A stretch of DNA of 64,000 bases from Mucilaginibacter ginsenosidivorax. GTDB taxonomy: Bacteria > Bacteroidota > Bacteroidia > Sphingobacteriales > Sphingobacteriaceae. Under the pieces are notes generated by a model. That model saw only the letters and a program-made list of their open reading frames with translations. It searched no databases and was not told where the DNA came from. The stretch lies in the NCBI RefSeq assembly GCF_007971525.1, contig NZ_CP042437.1:3038001-3102000 (forward strand), given 5' to 3'. Both the position numbers and the translations under genes were made by a program. Shown here one piece after another: positions 27,384 through 36,948 of this stretch. The stretch's first letter is position 1. The number at the start of each line of letters is the position of its first letter.

Positions 27384-27699
27384 TTATCATGAGCCGAAGC
27401 GGGCAAAACCAGCCCCCAACTGCCCGGGCGACAGGCTAAAAGGGCAATTGAATAGCCGGCGCCTGCAATTCAGGTACCCTTACCGGCAACTTTAAAATTA
27501 GCATTCCATCAACGCTGCCTGAATAAGACAAACTATACCGTCAATGAGGCGACTATCAACATAAGGCGACGTTTCATTCAGATTCATGAGCTTAACCTTC
27601 GGGTGCAATTATGCCCGTTTCGATGTGTTTTTGATAACCAGCTATAGGCGGTACCAATACCTTCGCCTTCAAATAATGTTAAAATTAAATTTTACAACT
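27384..27699. other. Intergenic region between divergent kinase and DUF2141 genes
   Basis: Divergent genes flank 316 bp with no supported gene. An in-frame ATG at 27586 extends the downstream gene by 38 residues, but the resulting N-terminus is not a signal peptide. TTTG (27630-27633) and TACCTTCG (27658-27665) are a weak promoter candidate with 24-bp spacing. Confidence 0.4.
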
Positions 27700-28143
27700 A
27701 TGAAAAAAACAACTGTATTATGCCTTAACACGCTTGCGGGCTTGCTGTTTATCTTCCTTACTTCTTATACACAAGTACGGGAAACACCGGTAAAAGTCAC
27801 TGGTATCAGGTCCCCTAAGGGCAAAATCATTCTCAATGTTTTTAAGGATAATGAAAGTTACAACAATGAGCAGCCTTACAAAAAACTCACATTCGATAAA
27901 AAGGCACTAAATAACGGCACGCTCACGGTAATGGTAGGGCTGGAGTCGGGAACTTATGGTATAACTCTCATCGACGATGAAAACGAAAACGGGAAAATCG
28001 ACAAGAATTTGATAAGAATGCCCAAAGAGGGCTTCGGCTTCTCCAACTTCTTTATGGAAAAGCTCAAAAAGCCAACCTTCGACGACTTTAAAGTTGATTT
28101 AAAAGCAACGGCCAAAGTTGACATCAAAGTAAAATATATGTAA
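27700..28143 (+). CDS. DUF2141 secreted protein
   Basis: The start is placed at 27700 because MKKTTVLCLNTLAGLLFIFLTS is a good signal sequence; an upstream ATG would give a 38-residue non-signal extension. The mature part has the DUF2141 pattern: GKIILNVFKDNESY, ESGTYGITLIDDENENGKIDKN, and KEGFGFSNFF. The acidic DDENENGKID loop resembles a metal-binding loop. DUF2141 proteins are small periplasmic or secreted proteins of unknown function. It lies 41 bp upstream of the DUF4397 gene and is probably co-transcribed. Confidence 0.88.
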   Translation: MKKTTVLCLNTLAGLLFIFLTSYTQVRETPVKVTGIRSPKGKIILNVFKDNESYNNEQPYKKLTFDKKALNNGTLTVMVGLESGTYGITLIDDENENGKIDKNLIRMPKEGFGFSNFFMEKLKKPTFDDFKVDLKATAKVDIKVKYM

Positions 28144-28184
28144 GCCCTGCCGGGTAAACGAAATCACAGAAACTATCATCCTAC

Positions 28185-28895
28185 ATGAAAAAAGCATTAA
28201 AAATCAACATGAAAACATCAGCAATTTATAAGAAAGTGTTAACGGGCATAGCCCTGCTTACAACCGCCGTATCTTTTTCGTCCTGCAAAAAAAACACTAT
28301 CGATCCTTCGGGGCAATTCAACATCAAAGTAGTTAATGCGGCATCTACCTCGGGGCCGCAGAGTTTTACAATTGCCAACTCGGTATTGGTAAACGGCGGA
28401 CTTAAATATACCGATGCTTCGCCCTACATTACCACCGCCTCCGGAAAAAGGCTGGTTATGGAATTCAAAGATGAAGGATCAAGCAATGTTTACGCATCCG
28501 GCGAACTTTATACTACTAACGGCGTAAGCTTTACGGTATATATGGCGGGCAAAGGTTCATCGGCCAGGGTTAAATCTTTTGAAGATGACCTGGCCACGCC
28601 TAACAATGGCAAGGTAAAAATTAAGTTTATCCATTTAAGCGATAACGCGCCGTCGGATATCAATATCAAAGATGCGTCGGGTGATGACCTTGTAACCAAT
28701 ATCAGCAGGAACATTGCAAGTGGTTACAAATATGTCGATCCGGGAACACTATCTGTACAATTGTACGGAACCGCCTCCAGGAAAAACATAGGCAACTTTA
28801 ATATAGCAGATCTTCAAGCCGGTAAAATATATTCCTTGTACTTCAGCGATGCAAGCGATGGCAGTCTTAACATAAATAAGGTACTGCACAATTAA
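28185..28895 (+). CDS. DUF4397 lipoprotein
   Basis: The 236-residue protein has a lipoprotein signal with Cys34 (FSSC) from the first ATG; a second ATG at 28209 would shorten it by 8 residues. The mature region has two DUF4397-like beta repeats: VVNAASTSGPQSFTIANS with VYASGELYTTNGVSFTVYMAGKG, and FIHLSDNAPSDINIK with GKIYSLYFSDAS. Such domains are common in extracellular proteins of Bacteroidota; the function is unknown. The gene is followed at 28917 by a perfect hairpin terminator. Confidence 0.88.
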   Translation: MKKALKINMKTSAIYKKVLTGIALLTTAVSFSSCKKNTIDPSGQFNIKVVNAASTSGPQSFTIANSVLVNGGLKYTDASPYITTASGKRLVMEFKDEGSSNVYASGELYTTNGVSFTVYMAGKGSSARVKSFEDDLATPNNGKVKIKFIHLSDNAPSDINIKDASGDDLVTNISRNIASGYKYVDPGTLSVQLYGTASRKNIGNFNIADLQAGKIYSLYFSDASDGSLNINKVLHN

Positions 28896-28916
28896 TACAT
28901 TCAATTACCTCAGTAA

Positions 28917-28952
28917 AAGCCGGATTGTTATCACAATCCGGCTTATTTTTTG
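28917..28952 (+). terminator. Rho-independent terminator
   Basis: Arms AAGCCGGATTGT (28917-28928) and ACAATCCGGCTT (28933-28944) are perfectly complementary over 12 bp around a TATC loop, followed by ATTTTTTG. It ends the DUF2141-DUF4397 transcript. Confidence 0.88.
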
Positions 28953-29461
28953 TAAACGGGTTATCTGGCATAAATTCATCCCAACCTGTCATTTAAGCCC
29001 GAAATTAATATCGATTTAGCAGGTTAAGCTGATTCTTTTGCATCCGGTTGTAATAGGTTAAAAAGCCCCAAAAGACTGTTTTCTTACTCCATTATTGTTT
29101 AAACAACACTTAATATTTGTAATTTTTAAATAATTACTCGCCGTTTTTTTACAACAATATCACCCCAATCCTTCGTGCCTGCCAATTATATTTTGTTAGC
29201 AAAAGTGCTTGCAAAACGCTGCATTCTCAGTAGTATTTATCTTAAAATTCGCAGGAATGCCACGTGTTTATATTATTGATATTATTCAGTCCTCCCGATT
29301 CAGGTATTTGTTAACACTACCACGCAGATATTCCCCCAATTGGCAGGCAACAATAAATTATTTTCATGATTTTATTTTTAATTGTGTTTTTGACAATAAT
29401 ATTATACCTTAGCTTTCAATAGACGCCTGTCTGTTGATTTTTAACCAGTTAAAACCGTTTC
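28953..29461. other. Intergenic region upstream of the ECF sigma gene
   Basis: The region is A/T-rich. A 67-codon frame at 29209-29412 has no recognisable protein character and is not accepted. The only supported element is the promoter-like pair at 29389-29417. Confidence 0.5.
29389..29417 (+). promoter_or_regulatory. Bacteroidota-type promoter for the sigma/FecR genes
   Basis: TTTG at 29389-29392 and TAGCTTTC at 29410-29417 (consensus TAnnTTTG, one mismatch) are separated by 17 bp. The -7 box ends 44 bp before the ATG at 29462. The placement is plausible but not proven. Confidence 0.4.
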
Positions 29462-29995
29462 ATGAAAATCCTGAATGATACTCAAATTATGGAGTTGTTA
29501 ATAGTGGGCAACAAGGAGGCCCTGGAACTGCTATTCAAAAAATATTATAAACTCCTCATCGTATCGGCCTTTTATATTTTAAAAGATGAAATGGAAGCAG
29601 AGGATATGGTTCAGGCTTTTTTTGTCGACTTTTGGGAGAGGAAATTATTTAACAACATCAATTCATCCTTAAAAGCGTATTTAACAACAGCCATCCGGAA
29701 CCGTTGCCTGAAGGCAATTGAGAAGGAAACGCAGCGACAAAAAAAATTAGCCGATTATCAATATACCGTTTCGGAAATAGAAGAGGAACAGGAAGTTACA
29801 GTGTGCGAAATTAATGTAGACGAGATAATGGCCGATCTGTCGGTACAACGATTCCAGGCCGTAACTTTGGTACATTATCAAAATAAGAAGTATAAAGAAG
29901 CTGCCTATGAAATGGGAATCAGCATTAATTCGTTGAAAACACACCTGAAGCTTGCCATTAAAACAATGCGCGATGGTATAAAAACCATCAGGTAG
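29462..29995 (+). CDS. ECF-type RNA polymerase sigma factor
   Basis: This is a 177-residue sigma-70 family protein. Region 2 lies at ~20-80 (ALELLFKKYYKLL, EAEDMVQAFFVDFWERK) and region 4 at ~120-175 (YKEAAYEMGISINSLKTHLKLAIKTM), the helix-turn-helix that reads the -35 element. It is followed 35 bp later by a FecR anti-sigma factor and then by a SusC with an STN domain. This is the classical trans-envelope arrangement in which substrate binding to SusC releases the sigma factor. The target is presumably the downstream SusCD operon at 31401-39434. Confidence 0.95.
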   Translation: MKILNDTQIMELLIVGNKEALELLFKKYYKLLIVSAFYILKDEMEAEDMVQAFFVDFWERKLFNNINSSLKAYLTTAIRNRCLKAIEKETQRQKKLADYQYTVSEIEEEQEVTVCEINVDEIMADLSVQRFQAVTLVHYQNKKYKEAAYEMGISINSLKTHLKLAIKTMRDGIKTIR

Positions 29996-30030
29996 TTCAC
30001 CCTTTTATTCATAATCTGGTCTTATATATA

Positions 30031-31173
30031 ATGACATATAATAAAACATATATTCAGGAGCTAATAATTGACAAAATTGCAGGGGCGATAAGTGAAGAGG
30101 ACAACCATATACTTCAGCAGGCAATACTTACAGACCCCGGGGTTGCAAAACTCTGGAACGAAATGCAAGAGGAATTGGCTACTGATAAAGCCCAATCCTT
30201 TTTTGATAATATTAACGAAAATGCAGCCTGGGATAAAATTGAGCCACAAATTGAGCAGATAAAATCAATTCAACCCAAACAAAAAGGGTTTATCAGCTGG
30301 ATCTCTATAGCTGCTTTGTTGTGCATAACGCTTTCGGCCATTTATTTTTGGCAGGCTAAACCGGTTACCAACCCAGTAGCTGTAAAACAAAGAAAAAAGC
30401 CAGCGATTGAACTACGTATGGCCAACGGGCAGCAAATTAACTTATCAGATACAGCTAAAAACGTAATCAATACCCCCTTTGCCAATTTAAAAAAAGGCGC
30501 CAATGGTTTAAGTTATACAACTGGTGACGACAAAACCCAAAATTGGAATACCCTTACCATCCCGGCGGAATTAGACTACCAGATAACTTTATCAGATGGC
30601 ACACTGGTTTGGCTTAATTCGGCCTCAAGCCTGCGTTTCCCATTTTCATTTACTGGTACCAACCGCGAAGTTTACTTAACCGGCGAAGCATTTTTTAAAG
30701 TTGCAAAAAACGCCGCACACCCTTTTATTGTTCATACGGCCCAAACAAACGTACAGGTGCTTGGCACCGAATTTAACGTAAATAGTTACCCGTCAAATAT
30801 CACCACCACCTCGCTGGTTGAAGGCAGTGTAGCTACAAGTGGCCAGCATAATGAGAAACTTTTACTTAAGCCAGGATACCAGGCTATTTACACACCCATA
30901 ACCGGCTTTTTAAGGCAGCCCTTTGATGCAGCCACAGAACTGGCCTGGATGCACGGCCAGTATTATTTTCATAACCAAAAGCTGCGCGATATAAGCGAAG
31001 TACTACAGCGTTGGTTTAATTTGCCGGTTGTTTTTGACGATGCCGCCCGGGCCGACAACTCGCTTAGCGGTGCTATCGAAAAAAATAAACCGGTGCAGGT
31101 TTTTATCCAGAACCTGAAATCATCTGCCGGTGTAGATGCTGTTATTAAAGACGGGGTTTTACACATAAAATAA
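30031..31173 (+). CDS. FecR family anti-sigma factor
   Basis: The 380-residue protein has a cytosolic N-terminal region (~1-88), one transmembrane helix at ~91-108 (ISWISIAALLCITLSAIYFW), a periplasmic FecR domain at ~180-280 (DGTLVWLNSASSLRFPFSF, REVYLTGEAFFKVAKN) and a DUF4974-like C-terminal domain (~310-380). It should hold the preceding sigma factor and contact the STN domain of the SusC protein downstream in the periplasm. Its length and arrangement are usual for the family. Confidence 0.95.
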   Translation: MTYNKTYIQELIIDKIAGAISEEDNHILQQAILTDPGVAKLWNEMQEELATDKAQSFFDNINENAAWDKIEPQIEQIKSIQPKQKGFISWISIAALLCITLSAIYFWQAKPVTNPVAVKQRKKPAIELRMANGQQINLSDTAKNVINTPFANLKKGANGLSYTTGDDKTQNWNTLTIPAELDYQITLSDGTLVWLNSASSLRFPFSFTGTNREVYLTGEAFFKVAKNAAHPFIVHTAQTNVQVLGTEFNVNSYPSNITTTSLVEGSVATSGQHNEKLLLKPGYQAIYTPITGFLRQPFDAATELAWMHGQYYFHNQKLRDISEVLQRWFNLPVVFDDAARADNSLSGAIEKNKPVQVFIQNLKSSAGVDAVIKDGVLHIK

Positions 31174-31206
31174 TAGCGCACAAGGTAATCAAAGTGTTTT
31201 TAGCCC

Positions 31207-31221
31207 GGTAGATAATCTACC
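31207..31221. repeat. 15-bp palindrome upstream of the SusC gene
   Basis: GGTAGAT-A-ATCTACC is a perfect inverted repeat with a 1-bp centre in the 227-bp gap between the FecR and SusC genes. It is the size of a regulator half-site pair, or could be a weak hairpin after fecR. No good TTTG/TAnnTTTG box was found for the SusC gene, fitting use of the local ECF sigma factor. Confidence 0.4.
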
Positions 31222-31400
31222 CGCTTATTAATCAGTACCAGCCCGGCCTTCTGTTAAGCCCGGTTTTGTTGGTTAATTCAGGCTAATAAATTCCATTTTT
31301 CACCTGAAAGCATTTAGCAAAAATATTTTTTAATTTTTCGTTCACCCGTTTTTCCCGGAACCGGTCTTTAGTACAAACCCAATTTATAAACCGATAAACT

Positions 31401-34400
31401 ATGGAGAAAATTTTATTTTACCGGCGGCTGCTACTGCCTGTTTTTATTTTTTTATGGGGCGCCCAGCTTTGCCATGCGCAAACGCAAAATACGGGCTCTA
31501 TAACACTCAAAAAGGCTAATATCAGCTTAGCCGATGTATTTCAATCTGTTAAAAAGCAAACCGGGCTAACCGTTTTTTACAGTAACAATTTATTAAACGA
31601 CCGGGAACTTGTTACCGTTGATTTCCAGAACGCCAGCGTGCAGGATGTTTTCACTTTTCTTTTAAAAGGCAAAAGCCTGCGCTATGTACTGCGCGACCAG
31701 CTTATTGTGATTGAAAAAGCCCCGGTGGAAAAACCGGCCCCCGCGCCGCCCAAAAAAGAGCAGGCACAGGCCCCGTTGCCCGATGTTTTGAGGGGTACCA
31801 TTACCGACGAGAAGGGCCTTACCCTACCTGGCGTAAGTGTCAAAATAAAGGGCACCGGCTTTGGTACCCAATCAGATATTAATGGTAAGTATACGCTTAA
31901 TTTAAAGGGCACCGATAAAACCATCATCACGTTTTCATTTGTAGGATCTAAAACACAGGAATTTGATTTAAAAAACTACCAGCCATCAAATGGTGCTTAT
32001 GTATTGGATGTAACTATTGGTACCGATAAAACCGCATTGGAAGAGGTTGCCGTTGTTGCATATGGTACCCAGAAAAAGTCGAGCTTAGTGAGTTCTATCA
32101 CCACCATAAGCCCAAAACAACTTAAAGGCCCTTCAAGTAACCTTACTACTATGCTTGCCGGTGTGGTACCGGGGATGATATCGTACCAGCGAAGCGGCGA
32201 ACCGGGTGCCGATAATGCCCAGTTTTTTATCAGGGGCGTAGGCACATTTGGCGCCGGTAAAGTTGACCCATTGATTTTGATTGACGGTATCGAATCGACA
32301 CCAACAGACCTGGCTCGTTTGCAGCCGGATGATATTGCGGGTTTTTCGGTGTTAAAGGATGCCACCGCCTCATCATTATATGGTGCCCGTGGTGCAAATG
32401 GTGTAATCCTGGTAACCACCAAACGGGGCGACATTGGTCCGTTGAGGTTTAACGTACGTGCCGAGAATTCAACATCGTCCAATAACAAAAACATCGACCT
32501 GGCCGATAACATAAGTTACATGACGCTTGCCAACGAAGCCGTGCTTACCCGTAACCCGCTGGGTGCCCTGCCTTACTCGCAAAATAAAATTGACCACACG
32601 GCCAACGGCGATGACCCATTACTATATCCCAGCAATAACTGGATAAAGCAGTTGATAAAAACCAAAACCAGTAACCAAAGGTTCAACATGAATGCCAATG
32701 GCGGGTCAGAAAAAGCCAAGTACTACCTGGCCATGACCTATAATATTGACAACGGTAACCTGGCCGAAAATAGCCTGAACAGTTTTAGCAATAACATTAA
32801 GCTGCAATCGTATTCCATTTTATCAAATACCACCATAAACCTCACCAAAACTACCGAAGCCGTAGTAAGTTTAAAAGGTCAGTTTGATAGCTATCACGGA
32901 CCGATAGGCGGGGGAGGCTACACTTTTTTAAATGCGTTATGGAGTAACCCGGTGGCATTTCCGGCCATTTACCCCAGTAATTTATTGCCGTATGCCAACC
33001 ACCCGCTTTTTGGTAATGCTATTATACCGGGCGGCGGCTTGTACATGAACCCATACGCGCAATCACTGTCGGGCTTTCAAAACACAACCACCAGTACCCT
33101 GACAGCGCAGTTAAATTTAAACCAGAAGTTTGATTTTCTTACCAAGGGCTTATCGGCAAGGGTAATGGCATATACAACGCGTTATTCATCCTTTGCAGTT
33201 TCGCGGCAATATAGCCCTTATTACTATCAATCAAACGTGCTCAACGGGCAATTTAATGGTTTAACATTAATTAATAACGGGCAGGCCGGCAGTATAGGTA
33301 ACATTCCAACCGAGTATTTAACATACAGCCCGGGTGGAAGCACAAACAACGCCATTACCTATATCGAAACTGCTGTAAACTATAACCGCACATTTGCCGA
33401 AAAGCATGCCATCAGTGGTTTGTTAATCGGTACTATGCGTAATTATCTTACTGCCAACGCGCCAACGTTACAATTATCGTTGCCCTCGCGCAACCAGGGT
33501 GTATCGGGCAGGTTTACTTACGGATATGACAATCGCTACCTGCTTGAATTTAACTTTGGGTACAACGGGTCGGAGCGTTTTGCAAGTAATCACCGGTTCG
33601 GGTTCTTCCCGTCTGTGGGTGCGGGCTGGGTAATATCAAACGAAAAGTTTTTTGAACCGATGCTATCAATCATCGACAACCTAAAATTCAGGGCTACGTA
33701 TGGTTTAGTGGGTAACGATCAGATTGGATCGGCAAATGACAGGTTTTTTTACCTGTCGGATGTTAATTTAAACAATGGCAGCCTCGGCCAGTTTGGTACC
33801 AATTATACTTACAGCAGGCCTGGTGTGGTTACCAACCGGTATGAAAACCAAAATATTACCTGGGAGCAATCAAGGCAAACCAATTTAGGTATGGATTTAA
33901 CCATTGCAAAAACCTTTACTTTAGTTGTAGACGCCTATCAAAACAAACGCGATAATATTTTAATGGTAAGGAGTACTATCCCCACCTCTATGGGTTTGCA
34001 GGCTGATATCTCATCAAATGCCGGTAAATCATCAAGCAAGGGCGTTGATATCGCTATGGATTATAAGAAAAACTTCAGCAACTCTTTTTGGGTTCAATCG
34101 CGCGGTACGCTTACTTATGCAAAAAGTAAATTGTTAAAAAACGAAGAACCTGTTTACCCTGCCAACCTGCAATATCTGAGCAAGGTAGGCAATTCATTAA
34201 GCCAGATATACGGCCTTGTAGCCGAACGCTTATTTATTGACGATGTAGATGTAGCCAACTCGCCTGTACAAAGTTTTGGCAGTTACAAAGCCGGTGATAT
34301 TAAATACCGCGATATGAATGGCGATGGCAAAATATCAAGCTCGGATATAGTACCAATTGGTTATCCCCAGGTGCCTGAAATAATTTACGGTTTTGGCTTT

Positions 34401-34904
34401 TCTGTTGGCTACAAAAACTTTGATATCAGTGCGTTCTTCCAGGGATCGGCCAGGTCGTCGTTTGTTATCAATTCGGCAGATATCTCACCTTTTTACCTGG
34501 TAAACGGGCAGCAGTCAAACGGTCTTAACACCGGCAATCAAAGTGGCCTGCTTAGTTCAATAGCAAATGATCACTGGTCAGAAGATAGCCGTAACCCTTA
34601 CGCGTTTTGGCCCCGCTTAAGCAACACCATTCAGCCCAACAATAGTCAAACGATAACATCGCCTACATCAACATGGTGGTTACGGGATGGTTCGTTTCTA
34701 CGTTTAAAATCGGCCGAGATCGGTTATAACTTCACCAAAAAGCAGCTTAAAAGTATCCACTTAAACAGCGCCCGCCTTTATCTGAACGGCCTGAATTTGT
34801 TAACCGTGAGCGGCTTTAAGCTGTGGGACCCGGAAATGGGGACATCTGGCCTGGGATACCCAATTCAAAAGGTGTTTAATTTAGGCTTAAGGGTAGAATT
34901 TTAA
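31401..34904 (+). CDS. SusC/RagA TonB-linked receptor with STN signalling domain
   Basis: This 1167-residue receptor has a signal peptide ending near residue 26 (CHAQ) and an STN domain (~30-105: ITLKKANISLADVFQSVKKQTG, FFxN-like TVFYSNNLL). A Pro/Lys/Gln linker follows, then a carboxypeptidase-regulatory-like domain (~128-215: RGTITDEKGLTLPGVSV) and the plug (LEEVAVVAYGTQKK; ASSLYGARGANGVILVTTKRG). The long barrel ends LGLRVEF. The STN domain is what lets substrate occupancy be signalled to the FecR protein. The SusD partner follows 20 bp later. Confidence 0.97.
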   Translation: MEKILFYRRLLLPVFIFLWGAQLCHAQTQNTGSITLKKANISLADVFQSVKKQTGLTVFYSNNLLNDRELVTVDFQNASVQDVFTFLLKGKSLRYVLRDQLIVIEKAPVEKPAPAPPKKEQAQAPLPDVLRGTITDEKGLTLPGVSVKIKGTGFGTQSDINGKYTLNLKGTDKTIITFSFVGSKTQEFDLKNYQPSNGAYVLDVTIGTDKTALEEVAVVAYGTQKKSSLVSSITTISPKQLKGPSSNLTTMLAGVVPGMISYQRSGEPGADNAQFFIRGVGTFGAGKVDPLILIDGIESTPTDLARLQPDDIAGFSVLKDATASSLYGARGANGVILVTTKRGDIGPLRFNVRAENSTSSNNKNIDLADNISYMTLANEAVLTRNPLGALPYSQNKIDHTANGDDPLLYPSNNWIKQLIKTKTSNQRFNMNANGGSEKAKYYLAMTYNIDNGNLAENSLNSFSNNIKLQSYSILSNTTINLTKTTEAVVSLKGQFDSYHGPIGGGGYTFLNALWSNPVAFPAIYPSNLLPYANHPLFGNAIIPGGGLYMNPYAQSLSGFQNTTTSTLTAQLNLNQKFDFLTKGLSARVMAYTTRYSSFAVSRQYSPYYYQSNVLNGQFNGLTLINNGQAGSIGNIPTEYLTYSPGGSTNNAITYIETAVNYNRTFAEKHAISGLLIGTMRNYLTANAPTLQLSLPSRNQGVSGRFTYGYDNRYLLEFNFGYNGSERFASNHRFGFFPSVGAGWVISNEKFFEPMLSIIDNLKFRATYGLVGNDQIGSANDRFFYLSDVNLNNGSLGQFGTNYTYSRPGVVTNRYENQNITWEQSRQTNLGMDLTIAKTFTLVVDAYQNKRDNILMVRSTIPTSMGLQADISSNAGKSSSKGVDIAMDYKKNFSNSFWVQSRGTLTYAKSKLLKNEEPVYPANLQYLSKVGNSLSQIYGLVAERLFIDDVDVANSPVQSFGSYKAGDIKYRDMNGDGKISSSDIVPIGYPQVPEIIYGFGFSVGYKNFDISAFFQGSARSSFVINSADISPFYLVNGQQSNGLNTGNQSGLLSSIANDHWSEDSRNPYAFWPRLSNTIQPNNSQTITSPTSTWWLRDGSFLRLKSAEIGYNFTKKQLKSIHLNSARLYLNGLNLLTVSGFKLWDPEMGTSGLGYPIQKVFNLGLRVEF

Positions 34905-34923
34905 AAGCTTTCAAATCAATTAT

Positions 34924-36900
34924 ATGAAAAGTAATTTTATACAAAAAATTAAGCATACAGTATTAAGCCCCGCACCTAAAGGGTACATCGCCCTGCTATC
35001 GGTGGCTTTAATGATAATTTTGCCTGTATCATCCTGCAAAAAATCATTCCTGGATGTTGTTCCTGATAACGTATCAACAATAGCCAACGCTTTTGTTTCA
35101 AAAACCGAGGCGGAAAAATACCTGTTTACCTGTTACTCATACCTGCCTACAGAAACCGACCCTACCTATAACGTAGGCCTTACTGCCGGCGATGAGGTTT
35201 GGGTAGAAGACCCGGCCGGACACATCCGCCCGACAAACGTACTGCAGTTGCCGCGAGGCTTCCAAAACTCATCAGATCCTATTGCCAATTATATGAACGG
35301 CACCCGCGACGCAGCCGCAAACTACAAGGCCATACGCGATTGCAACGTTTTTATTGAAAACGTAAGTGATGTAACAAAAGTGCGCGACCTGGATATTGAC
35401 ACCCGCGAACGCTGGATTGCCGAAGCCCAGTTTCTGAAAGCGTTTTATCATTTCCAGTTGTTCAGGGCTTATGGTCCTATCCCTATTATCGACAAAAACC
35501 TGCCTATTGATGCATCGATAGATGATGTAAGGGTAAAACGCCGCCCGGTTGACGAAGTTGTAAATTATATAGCCGGTTTATATGACCTGGCCGCAGCCAA
35601 ATTGCCCCTAAGCATCAGGAACGAAGGCAGCGAACTGGGCCGTGTTACCAAAGGAGCAGCGCTGAGCATGAAAGCAAAGTTGCTGGTTACTGCTGCAAGC
35701 CCGCTGTTTAATGGTAATCCCGATTACAATTCGTTCAAGAATAAAGATGGCGAGCAGCTATTTAACCCTACCTACAGTGCCCAAAAATGGCAGCTGGCAG
35801 CTGATGCGAGTAAAGCGGCAATTGATTTTTGCGAAGCTCAAAACATACAGTTATATACTTTCCCGGCGCCAACTACCCCGCTTAGCCAAACAACCATGAC
35901 GCAAATGAGCATCAGGAATGCCATGAGCGAAAAATGGAATGATGAGCTGATATGGGGCTTAACAGCAAATAACAACATCGGCTATAATTCATTCTTCCAG
36001 TCGATGTGTGCTGGTCAGTATGATTTTAATAATGCTGATGCTGCAAAATCGGCAAACCGCCCGTTAATGGGGCCTACTATAAAAATGGCCAAAATGTTTT
36101 ATACTAAAAACGGGGTGCCTATTAATGAAGATAAAACGCTTGATTTTACCAATATAGCGCAACTGCGTGTGGGCACTCATGATGAGCGGTTTAACATCAA
36201 AGAAGGCGAAACCACGGCCCGGTTGAATTTTGACCGCGAGCCACGTTATTATGCCGACCTTGGATTTGACCGTGGTGTATGGTATATGGCCAACAGCCCT
36301 ACCAAAACCGACGAAAATACCTGGTGGATGAAAGCACGCGGTGCCGAAGTAGGCCAGTCGTCGCCAATACCCATTGCAGGGTTTTACATGAAAAAGGCGC
36401 TTAACTGGCACTATGAGTGGGCCACAGTTACCTACATCAATTACCCATGGCCCGAAATGCGCCTTTCTGATTTGTATTTGCTGTATGCCGAAGCGCTGAA
36501 CGAAGCGCAGGGGCCTGTTGCCGATGTATACACTTACATTAACCGAATAAGGGCGAGGGCCGGTTTGCCTACCGTTCAGGATTCATGGTCAAACTATAGC
36601 ATTAATCCAACCAAGTACACTACCAAAGATGGTATGCGGTCAATCATTCAGCGCGAACGCGCCGTTGAACTTTGTTTTGAAGGGCACCGCTTTTGGGACC
36701 TTCTGCGCTGGAAAACCGCGGGTGTCGAGCTTAATGGCAACGTAACAGGATGGTCGATAAGCGAAAATTCGCCCGAATTGTATTACCGCGAAAGATCTAT
36801 CTATTCAAGGCATTTTGTGATCCCGCGTGATTATTTATGGCCAATACAGGAAAGCGACCTGCTGGTTAATCAAAACCTGGTGCAAAACCCTAACTGGTAA
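34924..36900 (+). CDS. SusD/RagB family lipoprotein
   Basis: The 658-residue SusD homologue is longer than the ~500-residue average of the other copies here. It has a lipoprotein signal with Cys38 (PVSSC; a long n-region), SFLDVVPDN after it, the QFLKAFYHFQLFRAYGPIPII helix and the C-terminal RERAVELCFEGHRFWDLLRWK block followed by WPIQ. It acts as the substrate lid of the SusC channel. Its stop codon directly abuts the next reading frame (TAAATG), so translation may be coupled. Confidence 0.96.
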   Translation: MKSNFIQKIKHTVLSPAPKGYIALLSVALMIILPVSSCKKSFLDVVPDNVSTIANAFVSKTEAEKYLFTCYSYLPTETDPTYNVGLTAGDEVWVEDPAGHIRPTNVLQLPRGFQNSSDPIANYMNGTRDAAANYKAIRDCNVFIENVSDVTKVRDLDIDTRERWIAEAQFLKAFYHFQLFRAYGPIPIIDKNLPIDASIDDVRVKRRPVDEVVNYIAGLYDLAAAKLPLSIRNEGSELGRVTKGAALSMKAKLLVTAASPLFNGNPDYNSFKNKDGEQLFNPTYSAQKWQLAADASKAAIDFCEAQNIQLYTFPAPTTPLSQTTMTQMSIRNAMSEKWNDELIWGLTANNNIGYNSFFQSMCAGQYDFNNADAAKSANRPLMGPTIKMAKMFYTKNGVPINEDKTLDFTNIAQLRVGTHDERFNIKEGETTARLNFDREPRYYADLGFDRGVWYMANSPTKTDENTWWMKARGAEVGQSSPIPIAGFYMKKALNWHYEWATVTYINYPWPEMRLSDLYLLYAEALNEAQGPVADVYTYINRIRARAGLPTVQDSWSNYSINPTKYTTKDGMRSIIQRERAVELCFEGHRFWDLLRWKTAGVELNGNVTGWSISENSPELYYRERSIYSRHFVIPRDYLWPIQESDLLVNQNLVQNPNW

Positions 36901-36948
36901 ATGTATAGCAATAATATGTTTAACAATAAAAACATTAAAATGGAAACA

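Noticed and set aside
29209..29412. 67-codon open frame in the gap before the sigma factor
   Set aside because: The composition is unlike a protein (Ile/Tyr/Arg-rich without a pattern), there is no promoter, and it runs through A/T-rich intergenic DNA.
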